From NCBI GenBank assembly GCA_023053575.1, contig JAKZAP010000004.1, forward strand, positions 18,549,624 to 18,613,623: a DNA stretch of 64,000 bases, read 5' to 3'. Numbering within the stretch: position 1 is the first letter of the stretch; each line of letters starts with the position of its first letter. Of the stretch, positions 50,101 to 58,535 are shown piece after piece. This DNA comes from Branchinecta lynchi (Eukaryota; Arthropoda; Branchiopoda; Anostraca; Branchinectidae). A program made the position numbers and the translations under genes. The notes beneath the pieces are model-generated. The model was not told the origin of the DNA, ran no database searches, and saw nothing but the letters and a program-made list of their open reading frames with translations.

Positions 50101-52760
50101 CGAATAATCGATTTTGAAATAGTAGAATTTCCGTGTGATTTGTGGTACCTATATGCGCTTATATCTATGTTGTATGCCTTACCAGAAAGATTTATGATTT
50201 TTCTTTTCTTCAGGCACTAAGCAGTCTTCACCACTGGCCACTGGAAAGCCGCGTTTGTGTTCAGATTAAAATTTCCCGCGGCATAGTAGAATTACGTTGT
50301 GGGGACACGGCCGCAGATATTCTGAACATCATAACTAGAGCAGAGAGTGAAAACTAAAAAAAAATCCCCTAGCAGAAGCCAAATTTATTCACTGTATTCA
50401 ATTAAATGACACAAAACTAAGTTGTCTTTCCAGTTAAACTTTAAGTATCTCTTAGTTCCGATAGTTCTTGGAAATCAACCCTTGTAGTCAGTCTACGATT
50501 TTTTACCTCTAACCTTATAGGCAACAGTGTCTTCATATCAACTCTATCCGGGAATTTATTGCATCGACTACGACATATAGATCGGATCGGAGATAACAGT
50601 TGCTCGCTGAAACGGTGTGCTTCTGGCAGATCCGGTTTGAAAGAAAATCCGAGATCGATAGGTTAACTTCGCAAACGCTTTCGACCTCTTGAACTTGGTT
50701 CGCTGCGCTAGAGCCATTCAGAACATATAGATAATTGTTTACTTACCATATCATTGTCTTTCAGGACCAACTGGAATTTCATCTGCGGACGAACAGTTAC
50801 AGCCACCCACACCCTCGTCGATAGCTGAAAGGCATTCGAGGGAAGAAAGTCCTTTTATTCTCACCCCACCAGTAGTTCATGTACCAAATGGATTACACCC
50901 ACACCTAGTCACAAGTGCGTTACATCTCCTGACGGTGGGAACATTTGGCGAATCACTCACGGTCAGGTAAGGTTTCTACCTCGGTTTTTACTAACGGGTT
51001 GTCCAACCCTTTTCCAAAGTCTGGACACCTGATTTCATTAGGTTATCATAAACCTTGTTTCTTTCCATGGCACCGGTGTCCACACACGGGGCAGGATTTA
51101 CAGAGTTGTGCGCCTTAGGCCAAAGCTCATAATTACCCCCCCCCCCCCCCACACACACACACTAAAAAGCAATGAAGATAATCCGGTCCTTCTGGGCTTT
51201 AGACGAAATCGCGCTAAAACCATCAGTTCTTCGTGTTCGACCATCCTGGAATGCGTTAGTTATTCTTTTCTTTCATTGGAAAATGCCGTTCTTTTCTCCC
51301 ATTAAATCTCATTTCAGACTGTACATCCCATCCCTGCCATCAATGACATATCTGGCGATAACTTCGCTAATCTCCGCTAGGTATCACGATGTTAAATTGA
51401 CTACAGTAGCGATGCATCTGAACGAGAAAAGTAAACTAGTTCATCAGAACTTGGTTCATAATAATATTTCGTTCTGCAAAGCCTATTTGTCTTTGCCCTT
51501 ATGATCGCTACCGATGGCCGCTGTCCGCTACCGAATCGCCACTACCGATTTGTGGCCGGCCCGAAAGGCAAAAGGGACACGGCGAGTTTTTTCCAACCAG
51601 AATCGACTAAAAAATAAACACAGAAATAGCACCACTGGATGGGCTACGATAAAAAATAGTGAAAAATTAAAATAGTTGCGTTTTTGCAGATACCATGGTA
51701 TTTGTTACCACGGTAACTGGATCTGCAATTAGTACCACAGTTGCTCTGCAAAAACGACAATTGCCGGATTTGCGCCTTTACAAGTCATCCAAAAAGAAAC
51801 ACTGATACCCGCTGATATCTAGCGAGAGGAGCTTCTTTCGCACAAGTTTGACAAAAAACTGGACTCTTGTGTTAGTGATGATGAAAGTGAGATGTATTTT
51901 TCAGATACTACGATCAGTTACCACGGTAACTGCAAAACGCCTTTTGACCGTGGTATCATACCACGGTGACTGCAAAAACGACTTTAGACCTTAGTATCAG
52001 ATGCCATTGTATCTGCAAAAACGCAACTAATGTTTCCAGTTCGGGCTAAAACCTAAATAATCATATTACACACGCGAAACCGAGTATTGCAACGGAGGAA
52101 AGGTGATGAGGTGCCAAGGATCAGGAATATTGAAGGCAAACCCACCAAACTAGTACAAGGCATGATTCGACTTGTAACCGCCGAAAATGACTGAAGTTTG
52201 CATCTGTCGCATAGAAATTGGCGAGCTCGCTTTCCATCGCGTCCAAGGCTTCTGATTCTGTGTGAAAGAAGTTGGATTTTTCAGGGCAGCAANNNNNNNN
52301 NNNNNNNNNNNNNNNNNNNNNNNNNNNNNNNNNNNNNNNNNNNNNNNNNNNNNNNNNNNNNNNNNNNNNNNNNNNNNNNNNNNNNNNNNNNNAGGGCAGC
52401 AATTCGCAGTCGCAAGGGTCTTCCAGCTACAACAGCGGTCCGTATACTCCTCAAAACAGCTGTGGCGAAGAAGTTGGTTCAGTGGCTTCTGGGGCCAGCT
52501 TGCCAAGCTTCAACTCGCGCGATATGCTCGAGAAAATCGAGTCCAAGCGTGGTCAGCTGCTTGGCTGCGATTTTGAGGAGTCGCACAATTATCCTTTCAC
52601 GCCCAAAAACAGCTTTGCTGATAGTTCTTTTGAAGCCGCCTATCAGCGACTTTCACAGACGTCTGCTATTGACTCGGACACGATCGTTCGGAAGTTGTCG
52701 GAAAAATCCGGCCAGAGAAGTCCGGTGCTGGAGGAAGTGGAATCGGAATCAGATGAGTGA
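29136..52760 (+). CDS. PRUNE1: Prune-type DHH phosphoesterase (PRUNE1/exopolyphosphatase-like), eight exons
   Basis: Joined exons 29136-29177, 35576-35802, 37991-38253, 41316-41566, 44921-45082, 46398-46611, 50765-50966 and 52400-52760 total 1722 nt: 573 codons plus TGA, all in phase. The family hydrolyses short-chain polyphosphates or cyclic nucleotides and has cytoskeletal and signalling partners. Motif I GNEACDLDS is at residues 28-36, motif II LVDQN at 108-112, motif III DHH at 130-132 and motif IV ILIDTANL around D183. The DHHA2 domain (about 225-370) shows LRKDVKTIS, RDLCIYSP and NSTVSRKIILPLV. The C-terminus has YTPQNS and PFTPKNS. Human PRUNE1 (453 residues) is shorter and has DHR at motif III. 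Start chosen at the first Met of exon 1; a second ATG follows at once. Confidence 0.9.
29290..29356 (-). repeat. tRNA-like SINE remnant
   Basis: On the minus strand: CGCAGCGTTAGAGCATC then ACAGGTTCAAATC, resembling A and B boxes of a tRNA promoter at tRNA-like spacing, but no complete cloverleaf. It lies in prune intron 1. Confidence 0.35.
30020..30345 (+). pseudogene. FLYWCH-type zinc-finger fragment (transposon-derived)
   Basis: The frame 30004-30345 reads CKVKMKNDGD, NRHVHSPEDLVSEVLKVKDQ, IKTRAIIVTTPPHHHQILSQ. This is the pattern of FLYWCH-domain proteins of transposon origin (HxH, then the helical KxxxxIKxRA and PPxxI region). The N-terminal Cys half is lost. Intronic relic. Confidence 0.55.
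31336..32100 (-). mobile_element. Decayed hAT element with 8-bp target duplication
   Basis: Ends CAGTGGTTCCCAA and TTGGGAACCACTG, flanked by ATGTAGGC at 31328-31335 and 32101-32108. Minus-strand frames match a ZBED/hAT transposase: SNNIVSSRIGDTASDIVIKV, then after a frameshift NFAMQLDESTENIK. Only about 765 bp remain. Confidence 0.85.
31370..31986 (-). pseudogene. hAT (ZBED-like) transposase relic
   Basis: Several frames are needed: AKSLILPAEASPAK (31940-31985), then the SNNIVSS block (about 31645-31720), then MQLDEST at 31600-31620. Most of the catalytic domain and the dimerisation domain are deleted, so it is inactive. Confidence 0.75.
32880..33445 (-). pseudogene. LINE C-terminal fragment
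   Basis: Minus-strand frame reads LILLYGSQASPPKFADAREL then NAFCHRCLRSKLKMKPEDHR, the thumb/C-terminal LYGSE and FHxRCLR region of non-LTR RTs, and further on frames with stops. Opposite orientation to the LINE at 33530. Confidence 0.6.
33530..34264 (+). pseudogene. LINE 3' end with (TAA)n tail
   Basis: Frames read ARDLGVRFDTQL, LLTLKRSFTKFSLRN, LLYKSLVRPIVEYNTSVWFP and VNRVTEPWNSLPPEVV, the end of a CR1/Jockey-type ORF2, interrupted by stops. It ends with a (TAA)n tract at 34246-34264 marking the 3' end. Lies in prune intron 1. Confidence 0.8.
34265..35575. other. Prune intron 1, 3' part
   Basis: No coding or clear repeat signal; a weak echo of CAAAACCAAGGTTTTGATGG at 35065 resembles the left flank of the 137-bp-core elements. 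Confidence 0.4.
35576..35802 (+). CDS. PRUNE1: Prune exon 2 (motif I)
   Basis: Acceptor TTCTTTGCAG ends at 35575; donor GTAAGA at 35803; phase 0 in, 2 out. Carries VVLGNEACDLDSAASAF, PVLNINSSDYALKTEVVYLF, both recognisable in human PRUNE1. Confidence 0.92.
35808..37190 (+). mobile_element. Family-B Helitron-like element
   Basis: Starts GAACAAGAGCTGGAAGCTCA then ATGGCACTTGCAA, only five bases after the exon 2 donor dinucleotide begins. The interior has A/T-rich repeats (35850-36120) and about 430-bp units (36172-37080) with AAGTTTCATCCTGATCGC and poly-C runs, then (CGAC)n at 37101-37128. It ends in an 11-bp hairpin, TATGGCACTTG ... CAAGTGCCATA (37151-37182). Non-coding; Helentron-like by structure. 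Confidence 0.6.
37991..38253 (+). CDS. PRUNE1: Prune exon 3 (motifs II and III)
   Basis: Acceptor CTTGTTGCAG ends at 37990; donor GTAAGT at 38254; phase 2 in, 1 out. Encodes DQLDLHEL, INITLVDQN, VEVIDHHTKE and MVGSCATLVAEKI. The DHH triad is the canonical family signature. Confidence 0.93.
38452..40026. mobile_element. TIR element with TA target duplication
   Basis: Ends GGGGAGAGTTGGGTAGTATG and the inverse CATACTACCCAACTGTCCCC, flanked by TA (38450-38451 and 40027-40028). The TATGACACA motif recurs near 38800 and 39840. The middle (about 38985-39700) resembles diverged family-B units (GTGTCCGAACCGGATTCGG). No transposase. Confidence 0.7.
40275..40365 (-). repeat. Relic of a 137-bp core unit
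   Basis: GGTATAGGGATAAGAAGGC, GCTGAATCCACATC and ACCGGACAAGTAGTTCG match the inverse of the Helitron-like core unit. Confidence 0.5.
40560..40583. repeat. Long poly-G run
   Basis: A run of about 24 G. Similar shorter runs occur at 30358, 40170, 42157 and 48178. Length may be unreliable in the assembly. Confidence 0.8.
41316..41566 (+). CDS. PRUNE1: Prune exon 4 (motif IV)
   Basis: The true acceptor is TTTTTTCTCAAG ending at 41315, not the stronger-looking TTGCAG at 41275-41280, because only the former keeps GAILIDTANL in frame with exon 3 (phase 1). Donor GTAAGT at 41567. Encodes KRATAKDHE, LLRKDVKTISSQNLRVALSS. Confidence 0.9.
41567..42195. other. Prune intron 4, 5' part
   Basis: Non-coding, no repeat recognised. 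Confidence 0.4.
42205..44180. mobile_element. MULE-like TIR element rich in GGTCGAGTACT words
   Basis: Ends GGCAGTGTCTATC and GATAGACACTGCC, flanked by 9-bp direct repeats TAGGAGTAA (42196-42204) and TAAGAGTAA (44181-44189, one mismatch). Long inverted arms (about 42205-42700 versus 43850-44180) are filled with alternating copies of GTCGAGTACTTG and its inverse. The 9-bp duplication suggests a Mutator-like element. No transposase; a LINE tail is nested at 43230-43830. Confidence 0.72.
43230..43830 (+). pseudogene. LINE 3' end nested in the MULE-like element
   Basis: Frames read YLGFWFTRDLRDLTHLRHLT, IRDRLFRTFCFQFYCSALC and, after frame changes, ASGMFANNRMPSFYELKRKA and LWKKWSNELVVR. This is a typical non-LTR ORF2 end. 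A poly-T run (43700-43718) and an (AAAT)n tail (43792-43820) follow. Confidence 0.75.
44190..44920. other. Prune intron 4, 3' part
   Basis: Overlapping open frames on both strands at 44489-44840 show no family resemblance; nothing assigned. Confidence 0.4.
44921..45082 (+). CDS. PRUNE1: Prune exon 5 (DHHA2 domain)
   Basis: Acceptor TTTTCGTTGAAG ends at 44920; donor GTAAGC at 45083; phase 0 to 0. Encodes DYGTRTDGLSSVESYVRSQ, LLLGTRINRETG and RDLCIYSPDKG, aligning with the AIYMDLEAFL to RQLAIFCPH part of human PRUNE1. Confidence 0.88.
45310..45693. mobile_element. PIF/Harbinger-type MITE
   Basis: Ends AGCCACTTTCGCATTGCG and CAGTGTGAAAGCGGCT, flanked by TAA (45307-45309 and 45694-45696). A second inner CAGTGTGAAAGCC lies at 45655-45667. 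The 384-bp interior repeats GCGTTGCG words and is non-coding. The TAA duplication and AT-poor ends fit PIF/Harbinger. Confidence 0.65.
46398..46611 (+). CDS. PRUNE1: Prune exon 6 (end of DHHA2 domain)
   Basis: Acceptor GATTATCTACAG ends at 46397; donor GTAATT at 46612; phase 0 in, 1 out. Encodes RILFQISKSLTENEEPPLFL and QGNSTVSRKIILPLVKSFLD, matching human [20 protein letters not shown]. Confidence 0.9.
46612..47850. other. Prune intron 6, 5' part
   Basis: 46790-47190 is enriched in GGATTCGGATTCG words on both sides of a unique stretch (simple-repeat-like). 47736-47762 is a short hairpin (CCACGCT ... AGCGTGG). Open frames at 47165-47700 have no family resemblance. Confidence 0.4.
47850..49745 (-). 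mobile_element. Family-B Helitron-like element, minus orientation, 3'-truncated
   Basis: The right edge is AACAAGTGCCATATGAGCTC then GTAGCTCTTGTT (49709-49740), the inverse of the 5' end at 35808. The interior has about 400-bp units, each with TTCCCCGATCCGAC, a poly-G run and GATGAAACTTGG. The 3' hairpin is missing. Lies in prune intron 6. Confidence 0.6.
50217..50272 (+). other. Possible alternative terminal exon of prune
   Basis: After TTTTCTTCAG (ending 50216) a phase-1-compatible frame reads GTKQSSPLATGKPRLCSD then TAA. Spliced from exon 6 it would replace exons 7-8 and remove the C-terminal tail while keeping both enzymatic domains. Confidence 0.35.
50765..50966 (+). CDS. PRUNE1: Prune exon 7 (disordered linker)
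   Basis: Acceptor TTGTCTTTCAG ends at 50764; donor GTAAGG at 50967; phase 1 in, 2 out. Contains no Met and reads PTGISSADEQLQPPTPSS, SREESPFILTPPVVHVPNG, LTVGTFGESLTV. Pro/Ser-rich linker between the DHHA2 domain and the C-terminal tail. Open frame with matching phases on both sides supports it. Confidence 0.72.
51675..52027. mobile_element. MITE with TA target duplication and CCACGGTAACTG words
   Basis: Ends GTTGCGTTTTTGCAGATACC and the inverse of GTATCTGCAAAAACGCAAC, flanked by TA (51673-51674 and 52028-52029). The interior repeats TACCACGGTAACTG in both orientations. Non-coding, 353 bp. Confidence 0.6.
52293..52392. other. Assembly gap of 100 N
   Basis: Exactly 100 N, the usual placeholder for a gap of unknown size. 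AGGGCAGCAA occurs on both sides (52283-52292 and 52393-52402). Confidence 0.95.
52400..52760 (+). CDS. PRUNE1: Prune exon 8 (C-terminal tail)
   Basis: Phase 2 from exon 7 requires the acceptor GGCAG followed by CAATTCG; this exists on both sides of the gap, and with TTTTTCAG upstream at 52277-52284. Encodes NSGPYTPQNSCGEE, SRDMLEKIESKRGQLLG, YPFTPKNSFADSSFEAAYQR and ends VESESDE with TGA at 52758-52760. TPxNSxxD followed by an Ala-containing helix matches the human C-terminus. Confidence 0.85.
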
Positions 52761-53240
52761 AAAGGATTGACAAACGTCAAAAGGGCATTATTTATTGGTA
52801 TCTACTATAGTTCACACAACTTTAGCAAACAAATTTGCTTTCAAGAAACCGCTGGGGTGGGGTGGGGGAGCATGAAAGGGGTTGTCGGTCCTATAGTAAC
52901 CGGATGCAAGTTTGATGGTACAGATGGAGTTGTGATAACAGTTATGATTTAATCATACCGGCCATTGCCTCTACTAATCAAGAAGAAAGGTGGAATAATC
53001 TCAAACTTAAAAGTTTGTCTACGTTATACCAACGACTGTTCATAGGTTCAGCATTAACTGCATCTTCGAGAAGTTTGTTTGAAGTCCAAGGACTCTGTTT
53101 CTGGAACTCCACTCGTACTGTGTAAATATGATGTCACCATCTTTCATGTTGTAAAGTGCCTTATTATTCTGTACATACTTGCCTGTATGTAGATACGGTT
53201 ATGCCTCGGACAAACTTTTCAAAAGTCCAGACTTGATAAG
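52761..53240 (+). other. Prune 3' UTR and downstream
   Basis: No canonical AATAAA within the first 400 bp after the stop; the next candidate is at about 53754. No coding signal. Confidence 0.35.
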
Positions 53241-53249
53241 CTTGAGCCT

Positions 53250-53390
53250 AAAGATACGTGCACACAGGGTCTGGTTTTCGCAGTCGGGTGCTAGTTTCCA
53301 CCTTCGGTGCGAAATTTTTTCACGCTGACGTGAATTTCGCATGCGAGTTTTCGCATGTAAAATCTTATCGCGCTGTGTGTGCACGTAGCT
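53250..53390. mobile_element. Short MITE with TACGTGCACACAG ends
   Basis: GATACGTGCACACAGGGTCT at the left and CTGTGTGTGCACGTAGC at the right are inverted. Related sequence at 63183-63330 (CTACGTACACACACAATCTG) and a partial copy near 54675-54765 (CCTGCATGCGATGCG) form a small family. Confidence 0.5.
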
Positions 53391-53927
53391 CCAATCCGTG
53401 GCCAAATGAGCTGTAGGATCCATCAGATACTTAAAGGAAACGAATTTTATTTAGCACTTGACTCCCTTTTATGTTTTAGATATTATAGTCCAATCGTGCT
53501 AGTCAGTATGATGCTTAGTTGTTTGTTTTTAGGTATGTTTACACGGAGAGTTTTTTTTTTTTGCTTTTTCAGGGTACATTTATGGGGAACCTTGCATTAG
53601 GGGTACATTCAGTAGCGCCATTTTGGTTTGCTCGGCTTTTGCTTCCTTCAGCGATGGCTGAGTGGGTTGGAAATGAAACACATCGCGTATTTTGTGTGTC
53701 ATCTAGCGACGATTTACGGGCGCTTTTCTTGTTACGTTAAATTTCGCGGGTGGAATAAAACGGAAGAAATGGCAAGAAGTATACTGTATCTGGAAATCAA
53801 AGTTAGCACATACCTCCAGACTTAGTAAATTTGTTCTTCCGTTCATGTAATTGATGACGAGAGACTACAGGAGGACACACCTTATCTCGCTGGGAAGTGC
53901 GATCTAAAGTAACGAGTTCAGTTTTTG

Positions 53928-54155
53928 TCAACCGAAGCCACCGAACAGCACTTGTTGTGTTAACTTCTGCGGATCTGAGGGTTTCAACAAGGGAAATGAC
54001 GTCTTATGAAAGCCATTTTCCGCGTCATATTTGTGTTCCAGACATTTTTTAGTATTTGGAACAGAACCAGAACTAAGTATGGGCGACACATTCGACCCAC
54101 AAGAAACTTGTGGTAACGTCGTTTTGGCTGTATTTTTGGCGATAATTTCAAATGC
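53928..54155 (-). other. Possible terminal exon on the minus strand
   Basis: After the minus-strand acceptor TTCTGTTTTCAG an open frame of 75 codons reads AFEIIAKNTAKTTLPQVSCG and ends QQVLFGGFG with a stop. No homology recognised and no phase-compatible partner found. Confidence 0.2.
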
Positions 54156-55145
54156 CTGAAAACAGAAGATCAATCAAAATAAAATGCCAATAAATATAAT
54201 ATCAGGCTTACGCCCTTACCATTCTCTACTCGAAGATCATCAGTTTTTTGGATATTCTGCATGATAAAGTAGCTAATTCTAGGCGACTTTGCCACTAAAT
54301 TTCACTTTAACGTCAAATTCGAGCCACAAAACTGAAAATTGCCTTTTCAGTTGTTGGCAGAATTTGAGCCACAAAAGTGTTATTTTTCTTGGGAACAGAC
54401 ATACGGGACACACAAACGATCGCGGAAACGCTCTTTTTTAGCCACAGCCGAGCCACAAACACTTAGTAGGATCACGGAAAACACCTATAGTTATTTACAA
54501 TGTCCTTCCACTACCATGATTTCTCGACGGCCTTCTTACCCACTCCTGGGGTTCAACAGAATGACGAGCAGCTACTAAAGTTTTCCTTAAACGACATACC
54601 AGGCAGCTAAAGCTACATGTACGACAGTCCGATAAGATTGAACACGCGAAATACACATCACTGTAGGTGTTGCGGAAACCTGCATGCGATGCGATCTTGG
54701 AGCGAAGGAAGAAATTTGCAGCCGACTGAGAAAATTGGACTTTTTACACGTACCTTAAAGGGAGATCACTCTGTTAAATGATAGGTAGTGGAAGGCTTTG
54801 CGGATAAAACTAAGGTATAATCAACTTATGTACCTATGGTTTAGGGAGTTCGTACATGGATGCATGTTGGCAGTATATTTCTTTGTCTACCCCCCTCCCC
54901 TGCAGTACGAAATTTGTAACGATGTAAAAACGGATTGTCAGAATGCGAGTTAGAACTGCCGGATGCATCCTCGTCTGTTAAGCGCAACTTCTGCATTGAA
55001 CTGCATCAACTGAGTGAACCATGCACTGAATCGACAGCACCGGACGGATTTAATCACGTTCGAAGCATTGAAGTGCTGCCGGAACCGCTGACCTCATAAT
55101 AATAATAATAATATAATATATAGCAAAAAAAAGGCCACAAAGCCT

Positions 55146-55759
55146 CTACATAGTTTTTTTGAAACATTTAGGGTCGTACATTTGGGAAAGAAACTTTCCA
55201 TCCATTTCTTTCTTGAATTGGCTTATTGATGGAGAGTTTGCTTTTTCTTCGGGCAGTTGATTCCAATCGGGTGGCACGCGGTTTTTGAAACTCCACCGAC
55301 CAATATCTTTGCAGAACCTCTCTGCGGTGAAATTTGAGGCTATGACCGCGTAAGTTGTTGAAGTTGAGGATGTCGTCAGCTTCGACATTTTCGTACTTAC
55401 CGTGGCGTAGCTTGTATGTGTCAATAAGGTCTCCCCATGTGGAAACGGTATGCCAGCGTAGAGAGTTTAAGTCTTTCAAGCCTTTGCTGGTATGGGAGAT
55501 GTCTCAGTTTAGGCGGGAATTTCGTGAGCCGCCGCTGAACAGTCTCGAAGGCATCAATGTCTCTATTGTAAAATGGTCTAACTGAGCAGTGCCCATATTC
55601 GAGAATGGGCCTTACCAGCGAGGTGTACAGTGTGGTAAGCATATGCTCGTTGTGAAACTGAAAAGATCTTCGAAGTAAACCAGCAACTTTGTTAGCCTTG
55701 GAGATGGTCTGTTCATAGTGACTGTGGAAGCTTACTTGGGAGTCGACTATGACAGCCAA
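55146..55759 (-). pseudogene. LINE ORF2 C-terminal region
   Basis: Frames read FHSHYEQTISKANKVAGLLR, LYTSLVRPILEYGHCSVRPF, HLPYQQRLERLKLSTLAYR, then in other frames RGHSLKFHRRE and FKNRVPPDWNQLPEE. Typical of CR1/Jockey ORF2 ends; at least two frameshifts. Confidence 0.85.
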
Positions 55760-55820
55760 ATCCCTCTCCTCGTCGCTGCTGCTTAGGAAGGTGTCTCCAG
55801 TCTTATAAGATCACGGCTAT

Positions 55821-56426
55821 TTAGTTCGTCCTAGGGTCATCAGCTAGCTTTTTGTTGCGTTGATTTCCATCAGCCAGACTTTCATCCATTGATTGATTTT
55901 TATCTAGATCAGCCTGTAGTTGCAGTGTGTCTTCAAGGGATTCGATTACTCGGTATAACTTCGTGTCATCAGCGTACAGCAGAATAGTAGACTTTATTCC
56001 GTCTACAAGGTCATTGATGTACAGATTGAAGAATAAAGGGTCGAGAACAGAGCCTTGAGGAACTCCACTGAGGACATCCGCGTCTGTGTTACTGGTGGTA
56101 TCATCGACGACAACTGACTGAGATCTTCCGAAGATGAAGCTTTGTATCCAGGAGAGTAAGCTATTTGGGGTATCCAGTGACCCTAGCCCATACTCTCTAA
56201 GTTTGTGAAGCAGACGCTTGTGCGGAACTTCGTCAAAAGCCTTTTTTGAATCCAAATAAATTAGGTCCATCTGGTAGCCTTTATCTATTTTCGACCTCCA
56301 GTCTTCTACAGCAGTAAGTAATTGGGATTCAGCACTTCTCGTTTTCAAAAATCCGTATCGCTTTTTCGTGATGATTTTTCTGGCTAGGAGTTGCTCTGTT
56401 AAGTGGTCCGCGTTGATGGATTCCAT
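55821..56426 (-). pseudogene. LINE reverse transcriptase domain
   Basis: The 201-residue frame has GFLKTRSAESQLL, YLDSKKAFDEVPHKRLLHKL, SGVPQGSVLDPLFFNLYIND and the catalytic LLYADDTKLYR. It copies element RNA at the target by primed reverse transcription. The YADD aspartates are intact, but the frame stops right after the palm and upstream coding (KNFWHHVNAKRR, 56626-56900) is frame-shifted, so it is inactive. Confidence 0.9.
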
Positions 56427-56625
56427 TATCTTACAGGGGATGCATGTGAGACTGATAGGTCGGTAGTTTGAAGGGTCGCTGCGCTTTCCTGCTTTAAATA
56501 TTGGACTGACAGTTGCATTCTTCCACAGAGAGGGCAGTTGCCCCGATTCCAGCGACTTTTTGAAGATGGCAGTCAGCGGTTAGGTTATGACACCGGCGAG
56601 TTCCTTCAGTACTCTCGGATGAAGC

Positions 56626-56905
56626 TTATCTGGACCTTGAGATTTGCTCGGAATCGAGTTGTCTTAGCTTCTGCTGTACTTCAGTAATGTTTATCTGCAG
56701 GTGATCGATTTCTTCCACCTGTTTGTCTTTTATGTCAGGTAAAGGGTCTGAGACATCATGCTCCCTTGTAAATACTGATGAAAACTGATCGTTCAGCAGA
56801 TTAGCTTTCAGCTTCCGGTAGTCAACAGAAGTGTTTGTGAGAGGATCAATCAGAGATGGGAATGCTGGAGCGCATCTGCGCTTCGCGTTCACGTGATGCC
56901 AGAAG
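56626..56905 (-). pseudogene. LINE region upstream of the RT
   Basis: KNFWHHVNAKRRCAPAFPSL and LLNDQFSSVFTREHDVSDP match the conserved KxFWxxV and LNxxFxSVFT blocks before CR1-type RTs. Confidence 0.8.
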
Positions 56906-57508
56906 TTTTTGGGTTTTCTTTAATGTTGTCAGCGAGGTTCTTCTCTTGTACGTTGACTTCACGCCTGGTTGATTTTCTTACCCTGTTTCTGAGTCTACGG
57001 AAGGCTGCTCCTTTCTCTTGGCTACCGCGGTCGGTCGTGTATTCAATTCAACAATGGCCATCACTTCACCTCAACAATGGCCACGATGTGTGGCTTTTCC
57101 ACTTGAATCAGTACTTTGGTTTCATCGAGCTTGTTCAAGAGAGAGTCTGCATTAAAATCATTTGATGCCATGTAGTTTCTTCTTTGGAAGCTGTGGCCAT
57201 TATTTTGTCAGTGTCTTGATGGAGTTTCCTGAGTAGAGCTGTTGTCCGCTTGTGAGAGTCTCTTTATCTGATGCTGTTGGGCACGGTGTGCCTTCTGCAT
57301 TGGCGTTCGATCCGGGTTAATTTAGACTTGCTAGCCTCGAAAAACCCGTAGCACGTGCTTGGCCAAGCCTGACTGTCTCCAGTATGTCTGTTGCCTGTAG
57401 TTGGGCGCCCACGTCGTTTTCTGCAGTCAGCTGAATGACGTTTTCTATATCCGTTCTGTTCTTTGACTCGCGTAGGCCGAATATGACGAGATTTCCGCCC
57501 GTATCTTC

Positions 57509-58244
57509 TCAAATTTTCCTTTCTCTTTCTTCTTTGATTATTGTAGCAACGGCTGGCTCGAAGCTGTCCGGCGGCTGTCGACCTTCTGTTCCCCTAAGCT
57601 GTTGTTTCGTGGGTGGTTGTCTTTGACTTGTGGCAGTTGCCTGTAGTGATTCTGTCACCTTTAGCTGCAGAAGAGCAACATTTGGCTTGCTACATCTTGA
57701 ACATTCGTATTTGAGCAGCCGGGACGCCTCGTCGTGCAGCTTTATCGCTAAGAACAGGTCCAAATGCATGGTAGTACAGCCTGCATGTTCCCACTCGCCA
57801 CAAAAGAAGCAGCAGATGGAGGTTTTGTCTTCTGCTGGTGAGTGACGATGACTGCATTGGAATATATTCTCAGATTCTTTGTTTCGCGAAGCTGACGGAT
57901 CTGTGACAGGGACAAGGGTGATCGAAGGGGCAGGGGGGCTAACTGACAAAGTAATGGGGTCTAGCGTTGAGCGTAAACCATCTTCGACTGTGTTGGTTTG
58001 GGTGCATTGCTGCTCACCTTTTGGTGCTGGGATAACCGACTGCTTTCGTTTTATGGTACCGGTATGTGGCGAGCTAGTGCTTTGATTCTTGCATGATGGA
58101 CAAACAAATGTTTTTTGTTTCCAAATCTCGCGTGATCCTGAGCTTTAGACATCTTAAGTGGAACCACTTGGTACATTTTACTACACTACCGTTTGCCGAC
58201 GTTACTTTTTCACTACAGATTCCGCATGGGTAGTTGTTAGCCAT
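57509..58244 (-). pseudogene. LINE ORF1 with PHD-like fingers
   Basis: From an ATG at 58244: NNYPCGICSEKV then VVKCTKWFHLRCL; after a frameshift in an A-run, FVCPSCKNQ completes a CxxC...C..WFHxxC...CxxC PHD-like finger. A second Cys/His cluster follows (QCSHRHSP, CCFFCGEWEHAGC, YECSRC). CR1-group ORF1 proteins carry such fingers and bind element RNA. Confidence 0.75.
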
Positions 58245-58264
58245 TACTAATACAATTCGTTGAA

Positions 58265-58535
58265 TCTAGTAATGTTCTAGCTGGTGGCAACTCTTTCGTA
58301 ATTTACCGTGCGGGCGTTCTCTCAATAACTTCCCATGACGCTTCGAAATTCCGATCAACTTTCCGGTGACTTCAGTCGAAGCGCAACGCTGTTTCCGTCG
58401 TATGAATTTAGTAATGTTCTAGCTGGTGGCAGCCCTCTCGTTCTTGACCGTGGTGTTCTGTTGATAACTTCCTGTCGACGCTGCGGCTTTTTGTGACTCC
58501 AGTCGAAGGGCAACGCTGTTCCCGCCGTTTTTAAA
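58265..58535 (-). repeat. Tandem units in the LINE 5' UTR
   Basis: AGTAATGTTCTAGCTGGTGG recurs at about 58268 and 58410, each followed by GATAACTTCC or ATAACTTCC and CAGTCGAAG(G/C)GCAACGCTGTT. Two units of about 142 bp, as in LINE promoters built of monomers. Confidence 0.75.

Noticed and set aside
57264..57512. 82-codon minus-strand frame as the LINE endonuclease
   Set aside because: It lacks the apurinic-endonuclease motifs and is far too short; more likely degraded ORF2 leader.
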